64,000 bases of DNA from Mycolicibacterium sp. ND9-15 (lineage in GTDB: Bacteria > Actinomycetota > Actinomycetes > Mycobacteriales > Mycobacteriaceae): positions 3,757,501-3,821,500 of the forward strand of contig NZ_CP142362.1 of assembly GCF_035918395.1 (NCBI RefSeq). Direction: 5' to 3'. This document shows, piece after piece, positions 40,217 to 48,672 of this stretch. The notes under the pieces were generated by a model. That model was not told the origin of the DNA and made no database searches. It saw only the letters and a program-made list of their open reading frames with translations. Both the position numbers and the translations under genes were made by a program. Positions within the stretch are counted from its first letter, which is position 1, and each line of letters begins with the position of its first letter.

Positions 40217-42064
40217 GTGTCGGGCCCCCAACGCGTCATCGCCGCGGTATTCGCGATGGTGACACTGGTGGCCGCGTGCACCGTGAGCCCTCCACCCGCG
40301 CCGCAGAGCACCGACACCTCCGAGACGCCGCCCCCGCCGCCTCTGCGCGCGACGCAGATCATCATGGCCATCGATTGGATCGGGCCGGGCTTCAATCCGC
40401 ATCTGCTGTCCGACCAGTCACCGGTCAACGCCGCGATCAGCTCGCTGGTGCTGCCCAGTTCGTTCCGGCCCATCGCCGATCCGAAGACCCCGACCGGGTC
40501 GCGCTGGGAACTCGACACCACGTTGTTGCAGTCGGCGGAGGTGACGAGCGAGGACCCGTTCACCATCACCTACAAGATCCGCCCCGAGGCGTCGTGGACG
40601 GACAACGCGCCCATCGCCGCCGACGACTTCTGGTACCTGTGGCGGCAGATGGTCAGCCAGCCCGGTGTCGTCGACCCGGCGGGCTACGACCTGATCACCG
40701 GCGTCCAGTCGATCGAGGGCGGCAAGACCGCGGTCGTGACGTTCTCCCAGCCGTATCCGGCGTGGCGCGAGTTGTTCAACAACATCCTTCCGGCCCACAT
40801 CGTCAAGGACGTGCCGGGCGGATTCGCCGCGGGGTTGGCGCGTGCGCTGCCCGTGACGGGCGGTCAGTTCCGTGTCGAGAACATCGACCCGCAGCGCGAC
40901 GAGATCCTGCTGGCCCGCAACGACAGGTACTGGAGCGCGCCCGCGAAGCCGGATCAGGTGTTGTTCCGGCGCGGCGGCAACTCGGCCGCACTCGCCGACT
41001 CGATTCGCAACGGCGATACGCAGGTCGCCCAGGTGCACGGCGGGGCGGCCGCGTTCGCGCAACTCTCCGCGATCCCCGATGTGCGCACCGCGCGGATCGT
41101 GACGCCGCGCGTGATGCAGTTGAGCCTGCGCGCCCAGCAGCCGACGTTGGTCGATCCTCAAGTCCGCAAGGCGATTCTGGGCCTGCTCGATATCGATCTT
41201 CTCGCCGCGGTGGGCGCCGGTGACGACAACACGGTGACGTTGGCGCAGGCGCAAGTGCGCTCGCCGTCGGATCCGGGTTACGTGCCGACCGCGCCGCCGG
41301 CGATGGCCAAGGCCGACGCGCTCGGATTGCTCGCCGACGCCGGTTATGAGCCCGAGCCGGCCGTGATCAGCCCGCCGCCCACCCCGGGCACCCCGCCGCC
41401 GGACGGCGGGCGCGGGTACATCGCCAAGGACGGCGAGCCGCTGTCGCTGGTGATCGGGGTGGCGGCCAACGACCCCACCTCGGTGGCGGTCGCCAACACC
41501 GCCGCCGACCAACTGCGCAACGTCGGCATCGCGGCCTCGGTGTCGGCGCTCGACCCGGTGGTTCTCTACGGCGACGCGTTGGCCAACAACCGGGTGGACG
41601 CGGTGGTGGGCTGGCATCACGCGGGCGGAGACCTCGCGACGTCCCTTGCGTCGCGGTACGGCTGCCGGGCGCTGGAGGCTACTCCAGTGGCGACGGCGCG
41701 ACCCGGTCGGCCGGCGACGACCACCGCGACCAGACCCACCACGACGCAGCCGACTCCCACCGCCACTACGCCCAGTCCGGCACCGGACTCGGGTGAGCTC
41801 GTCCAGGCGCCGAGCAACATCACCGGCATCTGCGACCGCAGCATTCAGCCGAAGATCGACGCCGCGCTGGACGGCAGCGAGGACATCGCCGACGTGATCA
41901 GCGCCGTCGAACCGCGGCTGTGGAACATGGCGACCGTGCTGCCGATCCTGCAGGACACCACGATCGTGGCGGCCGGGCCCAGCGTCGAGAACGTCAGCCT
42001 GTCCGGCGCCGTGCCGGTCGGCATCGTCGGCGACGCCGGCAAATGGGTGAAGACGAAGCCGTAG
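40217..42064 (+). CDS. lpqW: Lipoprotein LpqW (extracellular solute-binding family 5 fold)
   Basis: A 615-residue lipoprotein. The signal peptide MSGPQRVIAAVFAMVTLVAA ends at the lipobox Cys (LVAAC), followed by Pro-rich sequence. The body is an SBP_bac_5 (oligopeptide-binding protein-like) fold with EASWTDNAPIAADDFWYLWR and TGGQFRVENIDPQRDEILLA. A Thr/Pro-rich insert lies near residues 500-540. In mycobacteria LpqW controls the branch point between PIM and lipomannan/lipoarabinomannan synthesis, acting with PimE, also in this window. GTG at 40217 is used. Confidence 0.93.
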   Translation: MSGPQRVIAAVFAMVTLVAACTVSPPPAPQSTDTSETPPPPPLRATQIIMAIDWIGPGFNPHLLSDQSPVNAAISSLVLPSSFRPIADPKTPTGSRWELDTTLLQSAEVTSEDPFTITYKIRPEASWTDNAPIAADDFWYLWRQMVSQPGVVDPAGYDLITGVQSIEGGKTAVVTFSQPYPAWRELFNNILPAHIVKDVPGGFAAGLARALPVTGGQFRVENIDPQRDEILLARNDRYWSAPAKPDQVLFRRGGNSAALADSIRNGDTQVAQVHGGAAAFAQLSAIPDVRTARIVTPRVMQLSLRAQQPTLVDPQVRKAILGLLDIDLLAAVGAGDDNTVTLAQAQVRSPSDPGYVPTAPPAMAKADALGLLADAGYEPEPAVISPPPTPGTPPPDGGRGYIAKDGEPLSLVIGVAANDPTSVAVANTAADQLRNVGIAASVSALDPVVLYGDALANNRVDAVVGWHHAGGDLATSLASRYGCRALEATPVATARPGRPATTTATRPTTTQPTPTATTPSPAPDSGELVQAPSNITGICDRSIQPKIDAALDGSEDIADVISAVEPRLWNMATVLPILQDTTIVAAGPSVENVSLSGAVPVGIVGDAGKWVKTKP

Positions 42065-42078
42065 ACAAGCTGGTGCGA

Positions 42079-43008
42079 ATGGAGTCCAAGACGATGGACG
42101 GCGCCGCCGCCGCACGGTTGTTGTTCGTGCACGCTCATCCCGACGACGAGACGCTGACGACGGGCGCCACGATCGCCCATTACGTCGCCCGGGGCGCACA
42201 AGTGCGGGTCCTTACATGCACGCTCGGCGAGGAGGGGGAGGTGATCGGCGAGCGGTGGGCAAACCTCGCCGTCGACGCCGCCGACCAACTTGGTGGCTAT
42301 CGCGTCGGCGAACTGACCGCCGCGCTCAACGCTTTGGGGCTCGACGAACCCGACTACCTCGGCGGGGCCGGCCGCTGGCGCGACTCCGGGATGGCGGGCA
42401 CGCCGGCCCGCCACCACCAGAAGTTCGTCGACGCCGATCCCATCGAGGCGGTCGGAGCACTGGTCGCGGCCATTCGTGACCTGCGCCCCCACGTCGTCGT
42501 CACCTACGATCCGCGGGGCGGCTACGGCCATCCCGACCACATCCGCTGCCACGAGGTGACGATGGCCGCCGTCAGGGCCGCCGGTACAGCCGCCGGCGGG
42601 CCCGACTGCCCAGGTGTCCCCTGGACCGTGCCGAAGGTCTACTGGACGGTGACGTCGAAGACCGCCATCGCCGAGGGTCTTGCGGGGCTCGGTGATGCGC
42701 CCGCGGAGTGGATCCGGGTGACGGCCGACGAGGTGCCCTTCGGCTACCCCGACGACGAGATCGACGCGGTGATCGACGCTCCCGAAAAGCTGAGCGCCAA
42801 GGTGGCGGCGATGCGCGCGCACACCACGCAGATCAGCGTCGCACCGACCGGTCGCTCGTTCGCGCTGTCCAACAACATCGCGTTACCCATCGGCGCGGTC
42901 GAGCACTACATCCTGGCGGCGGGCAGCGCGGGCCAGCGCGACCACCGCGGCTGGGAAACCGACCTCCTCGCCGGACTGACCTTCGATAAGGAGGTTGTGG
43001 AGGAGTAA
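42079..43008 (+). CDS. mshB: MshB, GlcNAc-Ins deacetylase of mycothiol synthesis
   Basis: A 309-residue zinc deacetylase. The first metal motif is FVHAHPDDETLT (His and Asp-Asp) and the last His is in YGHPDHIRCHEV, as in MshB. It removes acetate from 1-O-(2-acetamido)-glucopyranosyl-inositol in mycothiol biosynthesis. ATG 42079 (MESKTMDG) is chosen; GTG 42073 and ATG 42094 are possible. The C-terminus GWETDLLAGLTFDKEVVEE is typical. Position after lpqW corresponds to Rv1170. Confidence 0.93.
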   Translation: MESKTMDGAAAARLLFVHAHPDDETLTTGATIAHYVARGAQVRVLTCTLGEEGEVIGERWANLAVDAADQLGGYRVGELTAALNALGLDEPDYLGGAGRWRDSGMAGTPARHHQKFVDADPIEAVGALVAAIRDLRPHVVVTYDPRGGYGHPDHIRCHEVTMAAVRAAGTAAGGPDCPGVPWTVPKVYWTVTSKTAIAEGLAGLGDAPAEWIRVTADEVPFGYPDDEIDAVIDAPEKLSAKVAAMRAHTTQISVAPTGRSFALSNNIALPIGAVEHYILAAGSAGQRDHRGWETDLLAGLTFDKEVVEE

Positions 43009-43046
43009 GCTCCCCCGCAGTCGGCGGCGCGACGAAGGGACGGCAC

Positions 43047-43154
43047 ATGGATCAAGACCTCGATCCCAATCTGCAGCACTGGCAAGACCGGTTCGACAGC
43101 CTGCAGTGGGTGATCGGCTCGCTCACCGGACTGCTGGACAGCATCCCGACCTGA
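43047..43154 (+). CDS. Small protein between mshB and the next membrane gene (35 aa)
   Basis: A 35-codon frame with a GAAGGGA ribosome-binding site at proper distance: MDQDLDPNLQHWQDRFDSLQ, then WVIGSLTGLLDSIPT. It looks like a short amphipathic helix followed by a hydrophobic stretch. Codon third positions are GC-rich as expected for coding. It lies in the mshB operon 38 nt after mshB. No family is recognised. Confidence 0.55.
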   Translation: MDQDLDPNLQHWQDRFDSLQWVIGSLTGLLDSIPT

Positions 43155-43186
43155 GCTCACTTCCTTTCGCCGCGGATCGTCGTCGC

Positions 43187-43543
43187 GTGGCGGTCCTGAC
43201 GCTGCTGGCCATCGACGGGGTGCTGTGCGCGGTCGCCGCAGCCTTCTTCCTTCCCCTACGCCTGGGCACGACGCCGTTTCCCGTCAGCGCGGTGATCGCC
43301 GGCGTGGTCAATGCCGCGCTGGTGTGGGCCGCGCTGCACTGGACCTCGTCGCCGCGCGTTGCGGCGCTGCCGCTGTGGACATGGCTGCTCACGGTCGCGC
43401 TGATGACGCTGGGCGGGCCGGGTGACGACGTCATCTTCGGCGGCGTCGAGCTACTGGAGTATGCGGCGCTGCTGCTGATCGCGCTCGGCACCCTGCCACC
43501 GGCCGCGGTGCTGCGGGCCTACGTGAAGCGGGGACTATCGTGA
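43187..43543 (+). CDS. Conserved four-helix membrane protein (Rv1171-like)
   Basis: A 118-residue membrane protein with four hydrophobic segments: VLTLLAIDGVLCAVAAAFFL, SAVIAGVVNAALVWAALHWT, LPLWTWLLTVALMTLGG and LLEYAALLLIALGTLPPAAV. It corresponds in order to M. tuberculosis Rv1171. Function unknown. GTG at 43187 is the first suitable start after the 35-aa gene. Confidence 0.8.
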   Translation: MAVLTLLAIDGVLCAVAAAFFLPLRLGTTPFPVSAVIAGVVNAALVWAALHWTSSPRVAALPLWTWLLTVALMTLGGPGDDVIFGGVELLEYAALLLIALGTLPPAAVLRAYVKRGLS

Positions 43544-43618
43544 CCGGTATGCGGGGTGCACCGGTTTCAGAATGTGAGACGCACGGATGAAACTCGTCAA
43601 TGCCGGGGTTACAGGGGA

Positions 43619-46249
43619 GTGGCTCTGAACCCTCAGCGCGGCGCCGATCTGCCCAGCCCGGTGATCCCACCGAAATCCGAACAGCCCAGTCCCGCGGCTC
43701 TGCGGCGGGTGCTGCGGCGCGCCCGCGACGGGGTGACGCTCAACGTCGAGGAAGCCGCGGTCGCGATGACCGCCCGCGGCGAGGACCTCGCTGATCTGTG
43801 TGCGAGTGCCGCGCGCGTACGCGATGCAGGCCTGGAGGCCGCGGGGCGGCGCGGACCGGCCGGGCGGCTTCCGGTCAGCTACTCGCGCAAGGTGTTCATT
43901 CCCGTCACGCATCTGTGCCGCGACACCTGCCACTACTGCACGTTCGTCACGGTGCCAGGCCGGCTACGGGCCCAAGGCAAGGGCATGTTCATGGAGCCCG
44001 ACGAAATTCTCGACGTGGCGCGCCGCGGGGCCGAACTCGGTTGCAAGGAAGCGTTGTTCACGCTCGGCGACCGGCCCGAGGCGCGCTGGGACGAGGCCCG
44101 TCAATGGCTCGACGAACGTGGTTACGACTCGACGCTGAACTATGTGCGCGCGACGGCGATCCGCGTGCTCGAGGAAACGGGCCTGCTGCCGCATCTGAAC
44201 CCGGGCGTGATGAGTTGGTCGGAACTGTCGCGACTGAAGCCGGCCGCGCCGTCGATGGGCATGATGCTCGAGACGACCTCGCGGCGGCTGTTCGAGACGC
44301 GTGGCGCAGCTCACTATGGCAGCCCCGACAAGGACCCCGACGTGCGGCTGCGGACGTTGGCCGACGCGGGCCGGCTGTCGATCCCGTTCACCACGGGCCT
44401 GCTCGTGGGGATCGGCGAGACGGTTGGCGAGCGTGCCGAGACCATCCACGCGATTCGCCGGTCGCACAAGGAGTTCGGCCACGTGCAGGAAGTGATCGTG
44501 CAGAACTTCCGCGCCAAGGATCACACCGCGATGGCCTCGGCGCCCGACGCGGGTCTTGACGACTTCCTGGCGACGGTGGCGGTCACCCGGCTGGTGATGG
44601 GACCCAAGATGCGCATCCAGGCGCCGCCGAACCTGGTGTCGCGCAACGAGTGTCTGGCCCTCGTCGGCGCCGGGGTCGACGACTGGGGCGGTGTCTCGCC
44701 GCTGACTCCCGACCACGTCAACCCGGAGCGGCCGTGGCCGGCTTTGGAGGAGTTGGCGGCTGTCACTGCCGAGTCGGGTTACGACCTGGTGCAGCGGCTC
44801 ACCGCGCAACCGCAGTATGTGCAGGCGGGGGCGGCGTGGATCGATCCGCGGGTGCGGGGCCACGTCGACGCGCTGGCCGACCCCGACACCGGGTTTGCGT
44901 TGGACGTCAACCCGACGGGCCGGCCGTGGCAGGAGCCCGACGAAGCATCGGAGTCGTTGGGCCGGACGGATCTTCATACGGCCATCGACGCGGCGGGCCG
45001 ACTGACCGAGACCCGCAGCGACCTCGACAGCGCGTTCGGCGACTGGGAGTCCATCCGCGAGAAGGTCTCCGAACTGGCGTCCAGGACGCCCGAACGCATC
45101 GACACCGACGTGCTGGCCGCACTGCGGGCGGCCGAACGCGATCCGGCCGGACTGTCCGACGACGAGTACCTCGCGCTGGCATGTGCCGACGGCCCCGCCT
45201 TGGATGCCGTTGGTGCGCTTGCCGATTCGCTTCGCCGCGATGTCGTCGGCGACGACGTGACCTTCGTCGTCAACCGCAACATCAACTTCACCAACATCTG
45301 CTACACCGGCTGCCGGTTCTGCGCGTTCGCGCAGCGAAAAGGTGACGCCGATGCGTACTCACTGTCGGTCGACGAGGTCGCCGACCGCGCATGGGAGGCA
45401 CACGTCGCAGGGGCGACCGAGGTGTGTATGCAGGGCGGCATCGACCCCGAACTCCCCGTCACCGGGTACGCGGATCTGGTGCGCGCGGTGAAGAAGCGCG
45501 TGCCGTCGATGCATGTGCACGCCTTCTCACCGATGGAGATCGCCAACGGTGTCACCCGCAGCGGGCTGTCGATCCGCGAATGGCTGACGTCGTTGCGTGA
45601 GGCCGGCTTGGGTTCCATCCCGGGCACCGCCGCCGAGATTCTGGACGACGAGGTGCGCTGGGTGCTGACCAAGGGCAAGCTGCCGACGTCGATGTGGATC
45701 GAGGTCGTGACGGCCGCGCACGAGGTCGGGCTGCGGTCCAGTTCGACGATGATGTACGGCCATGTCGACCAGCCGAGGCATTGGGTCGGCCATTTGCGGG
45801 TGCTACGCGAAATTCAAGACCGGACAGGCGGTTTCACCGAGTTCGTTCCGCTGCCGTTCGTGCATCAGAGCTCGCCGCTGTATCTGTCCGGTGGCGCGCG
45901 CCCGGGCCCGACGCATCGCGACAACCGCGCCGTGCACGCGTTGGCGCGAATCATGTTGCACGGCAGGATCTCCAACATCCAGACGAGCTGGGTCAAGCTC
46001 GGTGTCGAGCGCACGCAGGTGATGCTGGGCGGCGGCGCGAACGACCTCGGCGGCACGCTGATGGAGGAGACGATCTCGCGGATGGCCGGTTCGGAGTTCG
46101 GTTCGTACAAGACCATCGAGGAACTCGTCGCGATCGCCGAGGGCATCGGCCGGCCGGCGCGCCAGCGCTCCACGACGTACGCGCCGCTGGCCCCTTTCCG
46201 TTTGCCGCGAGCGACCGCGTCTGCACGCCGACACGCCGCGATCCGGTGA
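43619..46249 (+). CDS. fbiC: FbiC, FO synthase (dual radical-SAM) for coenzyme F420
   Basis: An 876-residue two-domain radical SAM enzyme. The N-terminal CofG-like half has CRDTCHYC and the C-terminal CofH-like half has CYTGCRFC, each binding a [4Fe-4S] cluster. Together they join tyrosine and the ribitylaminouracil to give FO, the F420 chromophore. GTG 43619 starts MALNPQRGADLPSPVIPPK. The C-terminus is unusual: after GRPARQRSTTYAPLA, where the M. tuberculosis protein ends (from memory), it continues with about 18 basic residues (PFRLPRATASARRHAAIR) encoded largely by repeat copy C. Confidence 0.94.
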   Translation: MALNPQRGADLPSPVIPPKSEQPSPAALRRVLRRARDGVTLNVEEAAVAMTARGEDLADLCASAARVRDAGLEAAGRRGPAGRLPVSYSRKVFIPVTHLCRDTCHYCTFVTVPGRLRAQGKGMFMEPDEILDVARRGAELGCKEALFTLGDRPEARWDEARQWLDERGYDSTLNYVRATAIRVLEETGLLPHLNPGVMSWSELSRLKPAAPSMGMMLETTSRRLFETRGAAHYGSPDKDPDVRLRTLADAGRLSIPFTTGLLVGIGETVGERAETIHAIRRSHKEFGHVQEVIVQNFRAKDHTAMASAPDAGLDDFLATVAVTRLVMGPKMRIQAPPNLVSRNECLALVGAGVDDWGGVSPLTPDHVNPERPWPALEELAAVTAESGYDLVQRLTAQPQYVQAGAAWIDPRVRGHVDALADPDTGFALDVNPTGRPWQEPDEASESLGRTDLHTAIDAAGRLTETRSDLDSAFGDWESIREKVSELASRTPERIDTDVLAALRAAERDPAGLSDDEYLALACADGPALDAVGALADSLRRDVVGDDVTFVVNRNINFTNICYTGCRFCAFAQRKGDADAYSLSVDEVADRAWEAHVAGATEVCMQGGIDPELPVTGYADLVRAVKKRVPSMHVHAFSPMEIANGVTRSGLSIREWLTSLREAGLGSIPGTAAEILDDEVRWVLTKGKLPTSMWIEVVTAAHEVGLRSSSTMMYGHVDQPRHWVGHLRVLREIQDRTGGFTEFVPLPFVHQSSPLYLSGGARPGPTHRDNRAVHALARIMLHGRISNIQTSWVKLGVERTQVMLGGGANDLGGTLMEETISRMAGSEFGSYKTIEELVAIAEGIGRPARQRSTTYAPLAPFRLPRATASARRHAAIR

Positions 46250-46267
46250 CATTTCGCGGTCGCTCGC
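46207..46267. repeat. R1 palindromic repeat, copy C, overlapping the 3' end of fbiC
   Basis: A 61-bp imperfect palindrome. GCGAGCGACCGCG at the left end and CGCGGTCGCTCGC at the right end are perfect 13-bp inverted copies, and the centre holds CACGCCGACACGCCGCG. Its first ~40 bp are translated as the last residues of FbiC (ATASARRHAAIR), and the fbiC stop lies inside it. Confidence 0.82.
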
Positions 46268-46307
46268 GCGCCCGCACCCCCGAGATCCATGCCATTAAAG
46301 CCTGACT

Positions 46308-46919
46308 TCAGGTCTTCAACTGAAGCGGTGGTGGCGCCTCGTCGGGGACCAGCACCGCGACGGCCAACTCCAGAATCCAGAACACCACTGTCGACACGAG
46401 GATGGTGACTGCGGGCAGGACGACGATCGGTGCGGCGACCAGCAGCACCAACAGCAGCGCCGCCGGCAGGTCCTTCCACCACCCGGCGCCGCCCTTACCC
46501 TGCAGGACCGCGGACAGTCGCACGGCGGCCCAGATGATCCACCGCCGCAGCAGGCTCACACCGTCGCGCTGCATCTGCAGGCGGAAGCGGTAGTCGCCGG
46601 CCCGGCGATCGCAACCAGTGCGGTCGGGGTAACGCCAGAGATAGTCGTGCAGGACGGCGGCGCGCGCATAGCGGCCCGCGCGGGGGACGAACCAGGCGAC
46701 CATTCCTGGCGCCGACACCAGATCGGTCGGAAAGTCGACGCAGACCTCGAACTGTTGGTTCGGTCCTTCGAACCCCAGAGGCTGCGTGGTTCGCCACTCG
46801 TCCCACGCGCTTTCCTTGAAGAACCGCTTCGCGGCGCGTACGGCGTCGAGTTCGTCGGCGGTCAACTGGCGGACATGCAGGACGGCCGTCTTCTCTACCG
46901 GAGGGGCGCAACGTTCCAT
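46308..46919 (-). CDS. DUF1353 family protein with C-terminal membrane segments
   Basis: A 203-residue protein. Residues ~45-125 match DUF1353: FEVCVDFPTDLVSAPGMVAWFVPRAG, quoted up to FEVCVDFPTDLVSAPGMVAW, followed by AAVLHDYLWRYPDRTGCDRR with the conserved His-Asp-Tyr-Leu. The last ~60 residues are two hydrophobic helices (AALLLVLLVAAPIVVLPAVT and following), an unusual addition to DUF1353, which in phages and bacteria is a small soluble protein of unknown role. ATG 46919 preferred. Convergent with fbiC. Confidence 0.78.
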   Translation of the reverse strand: MERCAPPVEKTAVLHVRQLTADELDAVRAAKRFFKESAWDEWRTTQPLGFEGPNQQFEVCVDFPTDLVSAPGMVAWFVPRAGRYARAAVLHDYLWRYPDRTGCDRRAGDYRFRLQMQRDGVSLLRRWIIWAAVRLSAVLQGKGGAGWWKDLPAALLLVLLVAAPIVVLPAVTILVSTVVFWILELAVAVLVPDEAPPPLQLKT

Positions 46920-46945
46920 GACGCAGGTATAGCAAGGTCGCGCTG

Positions 46946-47010
46946 CCGCGAGCGTGCGCAAAGTACTGTTATTCAGCCGCGTGTCGTGGACAGACGCGCA
47001 CGGTCGCGCC
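46946..47010. repeat. R1 palindromic repeat, copy D (divergent)
   Basis: A degenerate member of the family. GCGAGCGTGCGC at the left and GCGCACGGTCGCGC at the right are imperfect inverted copies, and the centre has CAGCCGCGTGTCGTGG. The reverse complement aligns with copies E and F through GTCTGTCCACGACACGC. It lies upstream of the DUF1353 gene start. Confidence 0.65.
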
Positions 47011-47064
47011 TAGACAGGGGTGGCTGCTAGGCACCTGTATGTGCAACGTTTAGTATCAGTAACC

Positions 47065-47091
47065 ACGCGCAACCCCTAACAGGTTGCGCGT
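47065..47091. promoter_or_regulatory. Perfect 10-bp hairpin upstream of fdxC
   Basis: ACGCGCAACC (47065-47074) and GGTTGCGCGT (47082-47091) are perfect inverted copies around a 7-nt CCTAACA loop, about 125 bp before the fdxC start. No T-run follows. It could be a dimeric regulator site or an RNA stem in the fdxC leader. Confidence 0.5.
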
Positions 47092-47216
47092 GAAGTTAGG
47101 GCACACTGAGACGACCGTCCAGGTAACGAGCACGGATACTTGCAGCCGAGCTCGCACGCCCTACCTCGTACGGCGGCCCACCGGACAGGAGATCGAGAAA
47201 CCTTGAGGAGAACACG

Positions 47217-47540
47217 GTGACGTACGTCATTGCCGAACCTTGTGTCGACGTTAAAGACAAGGCGTGTATCGAGGAATGCCCAGTCGACTGCATCTACGAG
47301 GGCGCTCGTATGCTCTACATCCATCCGGATGAGTGCGTGGACTGCGGCGCCTGCGAGCCGGTGTGCCCAGTCGAGGCAATCTACTACGAAGACGATGTGC
47401 CCGACCAGTGGAGCAGCTACACCCAGATCAACGCCGACTTCTTCGCCGAGCTCGGATCGCCCGGCGGCGCCTCGAAGGTGGGGCAGACCGACAACGACCC
47501 GGAGGTCGTCAAGAATCTGCCGCCGCAAGGTGAGGACTGA
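47217..47540 (+). CDS. fdxC: FdxC, 7Fe ferredoxin
   Basis: A 107-residue bacterial-type ferredoxin. The first cluster region has CVDVKDKACIEECPVDCIYEG (quoted as CVDVKDKACIEECPVDC) and the second CVDCGACEPVCPVEAIYYED. Cys spacing fits one [3Fe-4S] and one [4Fe-4S] cluster, as in mycobacterial FdxA/FdxC. It carries electrons to oxidoreductases and cytochromes P450. GTG 47217 follows TTGAGGAGAACACG with a good Shine-Dalgarno. The stop overlaps a possible dapC start. Confidence 0.94.
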   Translation: MTYVIAEPCVDVKDKACIEECPVDCIYEGARMLYIHPDECVDCGACEPVCPVEAIYYEDDVPDQWSSYTQINADFFAELGSPGGASKVGQTDNDPEVVKNLPPQGED

Positions 47541-48658
47541 TAACGGCTCGCGGAGGGCTTCGACAGCCTCGCAGCGCGTCGCTGCCGGCATTCCCCTGGG
47601 ACACCCTGGCCGAGGCGACCGCCCTGGCCCGCGCGCACCCGGGCGGCATCGTCGACCTGTCGGTGGGCACCCCGGTAGACCCGGTGGCGCCGGTGATCCG
47701 CGACGCGCTCGCGGCGGCGAGCTCGTCACCTGGTTACCCGACCACGGCGGGCACCCCGGCACTGCGGGAGGCCGCGGTGAACGCGCTGGCGCGGCGCTAC
47801 GGAGTCTCGGGAGTCGCTGCCGACGCGGTGCTCCCGGTGATCGGCACCAAGGAGCTCATCGCCTGGTTGCCGACGTTGTTGGGGCTGGGTCCCGACGACG
47901 TGGTCGTCGTCCCCGAACTGGCCTATCCGACGTATGAAGTGGGTGCGCGCCTGGCCGGGACCCAGATCATCCGGGCCGACTCGCTGACCCAGCTCGGGCC
48001 GCAGAAGCCCGCACTGGTGTACCTGAACTCGCCGAGCAATCCCACCGGCAAGGTGCTCGGAGTCGACCATCTGCGCAAGGTCGTCGGGTGGGCGCGCGAG
48101 CGCGGCGTGCTGGTCGCCTCCGACGAGTGCTACCTCGGCCTGGGTTGGGAGGCCGAACCCTTGTCGGTGCTGCACCCGTCAATCACCGACGGGGACCACA
48201 CCGGATTGCTGGCCGTGCATTCGTTGTCGAAGACGTCATCGCTGGCGGGTTACCGAGCCGGTTTCGTCGCCGGCGACCAGAACGTGGTTTCGGAACTGTT
48301 GGCCGTTCGCAAGCACGCAGGCATGATGGTGCCGACGCCGGTGCAGGCGGCGATGGTCGCGGCGCTCGACGACGACGAGCACGAACGCAAACAGCGGGCC
48401 CGCTATGCGCGACGGCGCGAGATCCTGCTTCCCGCATTGCGTTCGGCAGGGCTGACCGTCGAAAACTCCGAGGCCGGGTTGTATCTGTGGGCGACGCGCG
48501 GCGAGCCCTGCCGCGAAACCGTCGCCTGGCTCGCGCAGTTCGGCATCCTGGTCGCTCCCGGTGAGTTCTACGGCGCCCGCGGCACCAAGCACGTGCGGGT
48601 GGCGCTGACGGCGACCGACGAGCGGATCTCTGCTGCCGCGCAGCGCCTTACGGCCTGA
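47537..48658 (+). CDS. dapC: Succinyldiaminopimelate transaminase DapC (start unclear)
   Basis: A PLP aminotransferase of fold type I. The PLP Lys is in LAVHSLSKTSSLAGYRAGF, the cofactor-binding Asn/Asp region in YLNSPSNPTGKVLG and VASDECYLGLGW, and SASLPAFPWDTLAEATALAR matches the M. tuberculosis DapC N-terminus. It makes N-succinyl-LL-2,6-diaminopimelate precursors for lysine and cell wall; dapD and dapE lie 8 kb away. No ATG, GTG or TTG occurs in this frame before the conserved start; the only overlapping candidate is CTG at 47537, which overlaps the fdxC stop (CTGA). GTG 47663 would lose 42 residues of conserved sequence. Confidence 0.85.
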   Translation: MITARGGLRQPRSASLPAFPWDTLAEATALARAHPGGIVDLSVGTPVDPVAPVIRDALAAASSSPGYPTTAGTPALREAAVNALARRYGVSGVAADAVLPVIGTKELIAWLPTLLGLGPDDVVVVPELAYPTYEVGARLAGTQIIRADSLTQLGPQKPALVYLNSPSNPTGKVLGVDHLRKVVGWARERGVLVASDECYLGLGWEAEPLSVLHPSITDGDHTGLLAVHSLSKTSSLAGYRAGFVAGDQNVVSELLAVRKHAGMMVPTPVQAAMVAALDDDEHERKQRARYARRREILLPALRSAGLTVENSEAGLYLWATRGEPCRETVAWLAQFGILVAPGEFYGARGTKHVRVALTATDERISAAAQRLTA

Positions 48659-48672
48659 ACCTCTGCTCAGGC

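Noticed and set aside
38140..40569. A long open frame (about 800 codons) antisense to typA and lpqW
   Set aside because: It lies opposite well-supported genes and is an expected by-product of high-GC codon bias; it has no recognisable domains.
40217..42064. LpqW as an active oligopeptide transporter binding protein
   Set aside because: Has the SBP fold, but no opp/dpp permease genes are near, and mycobacterial LpqW is known to act in PIM/LAM control.
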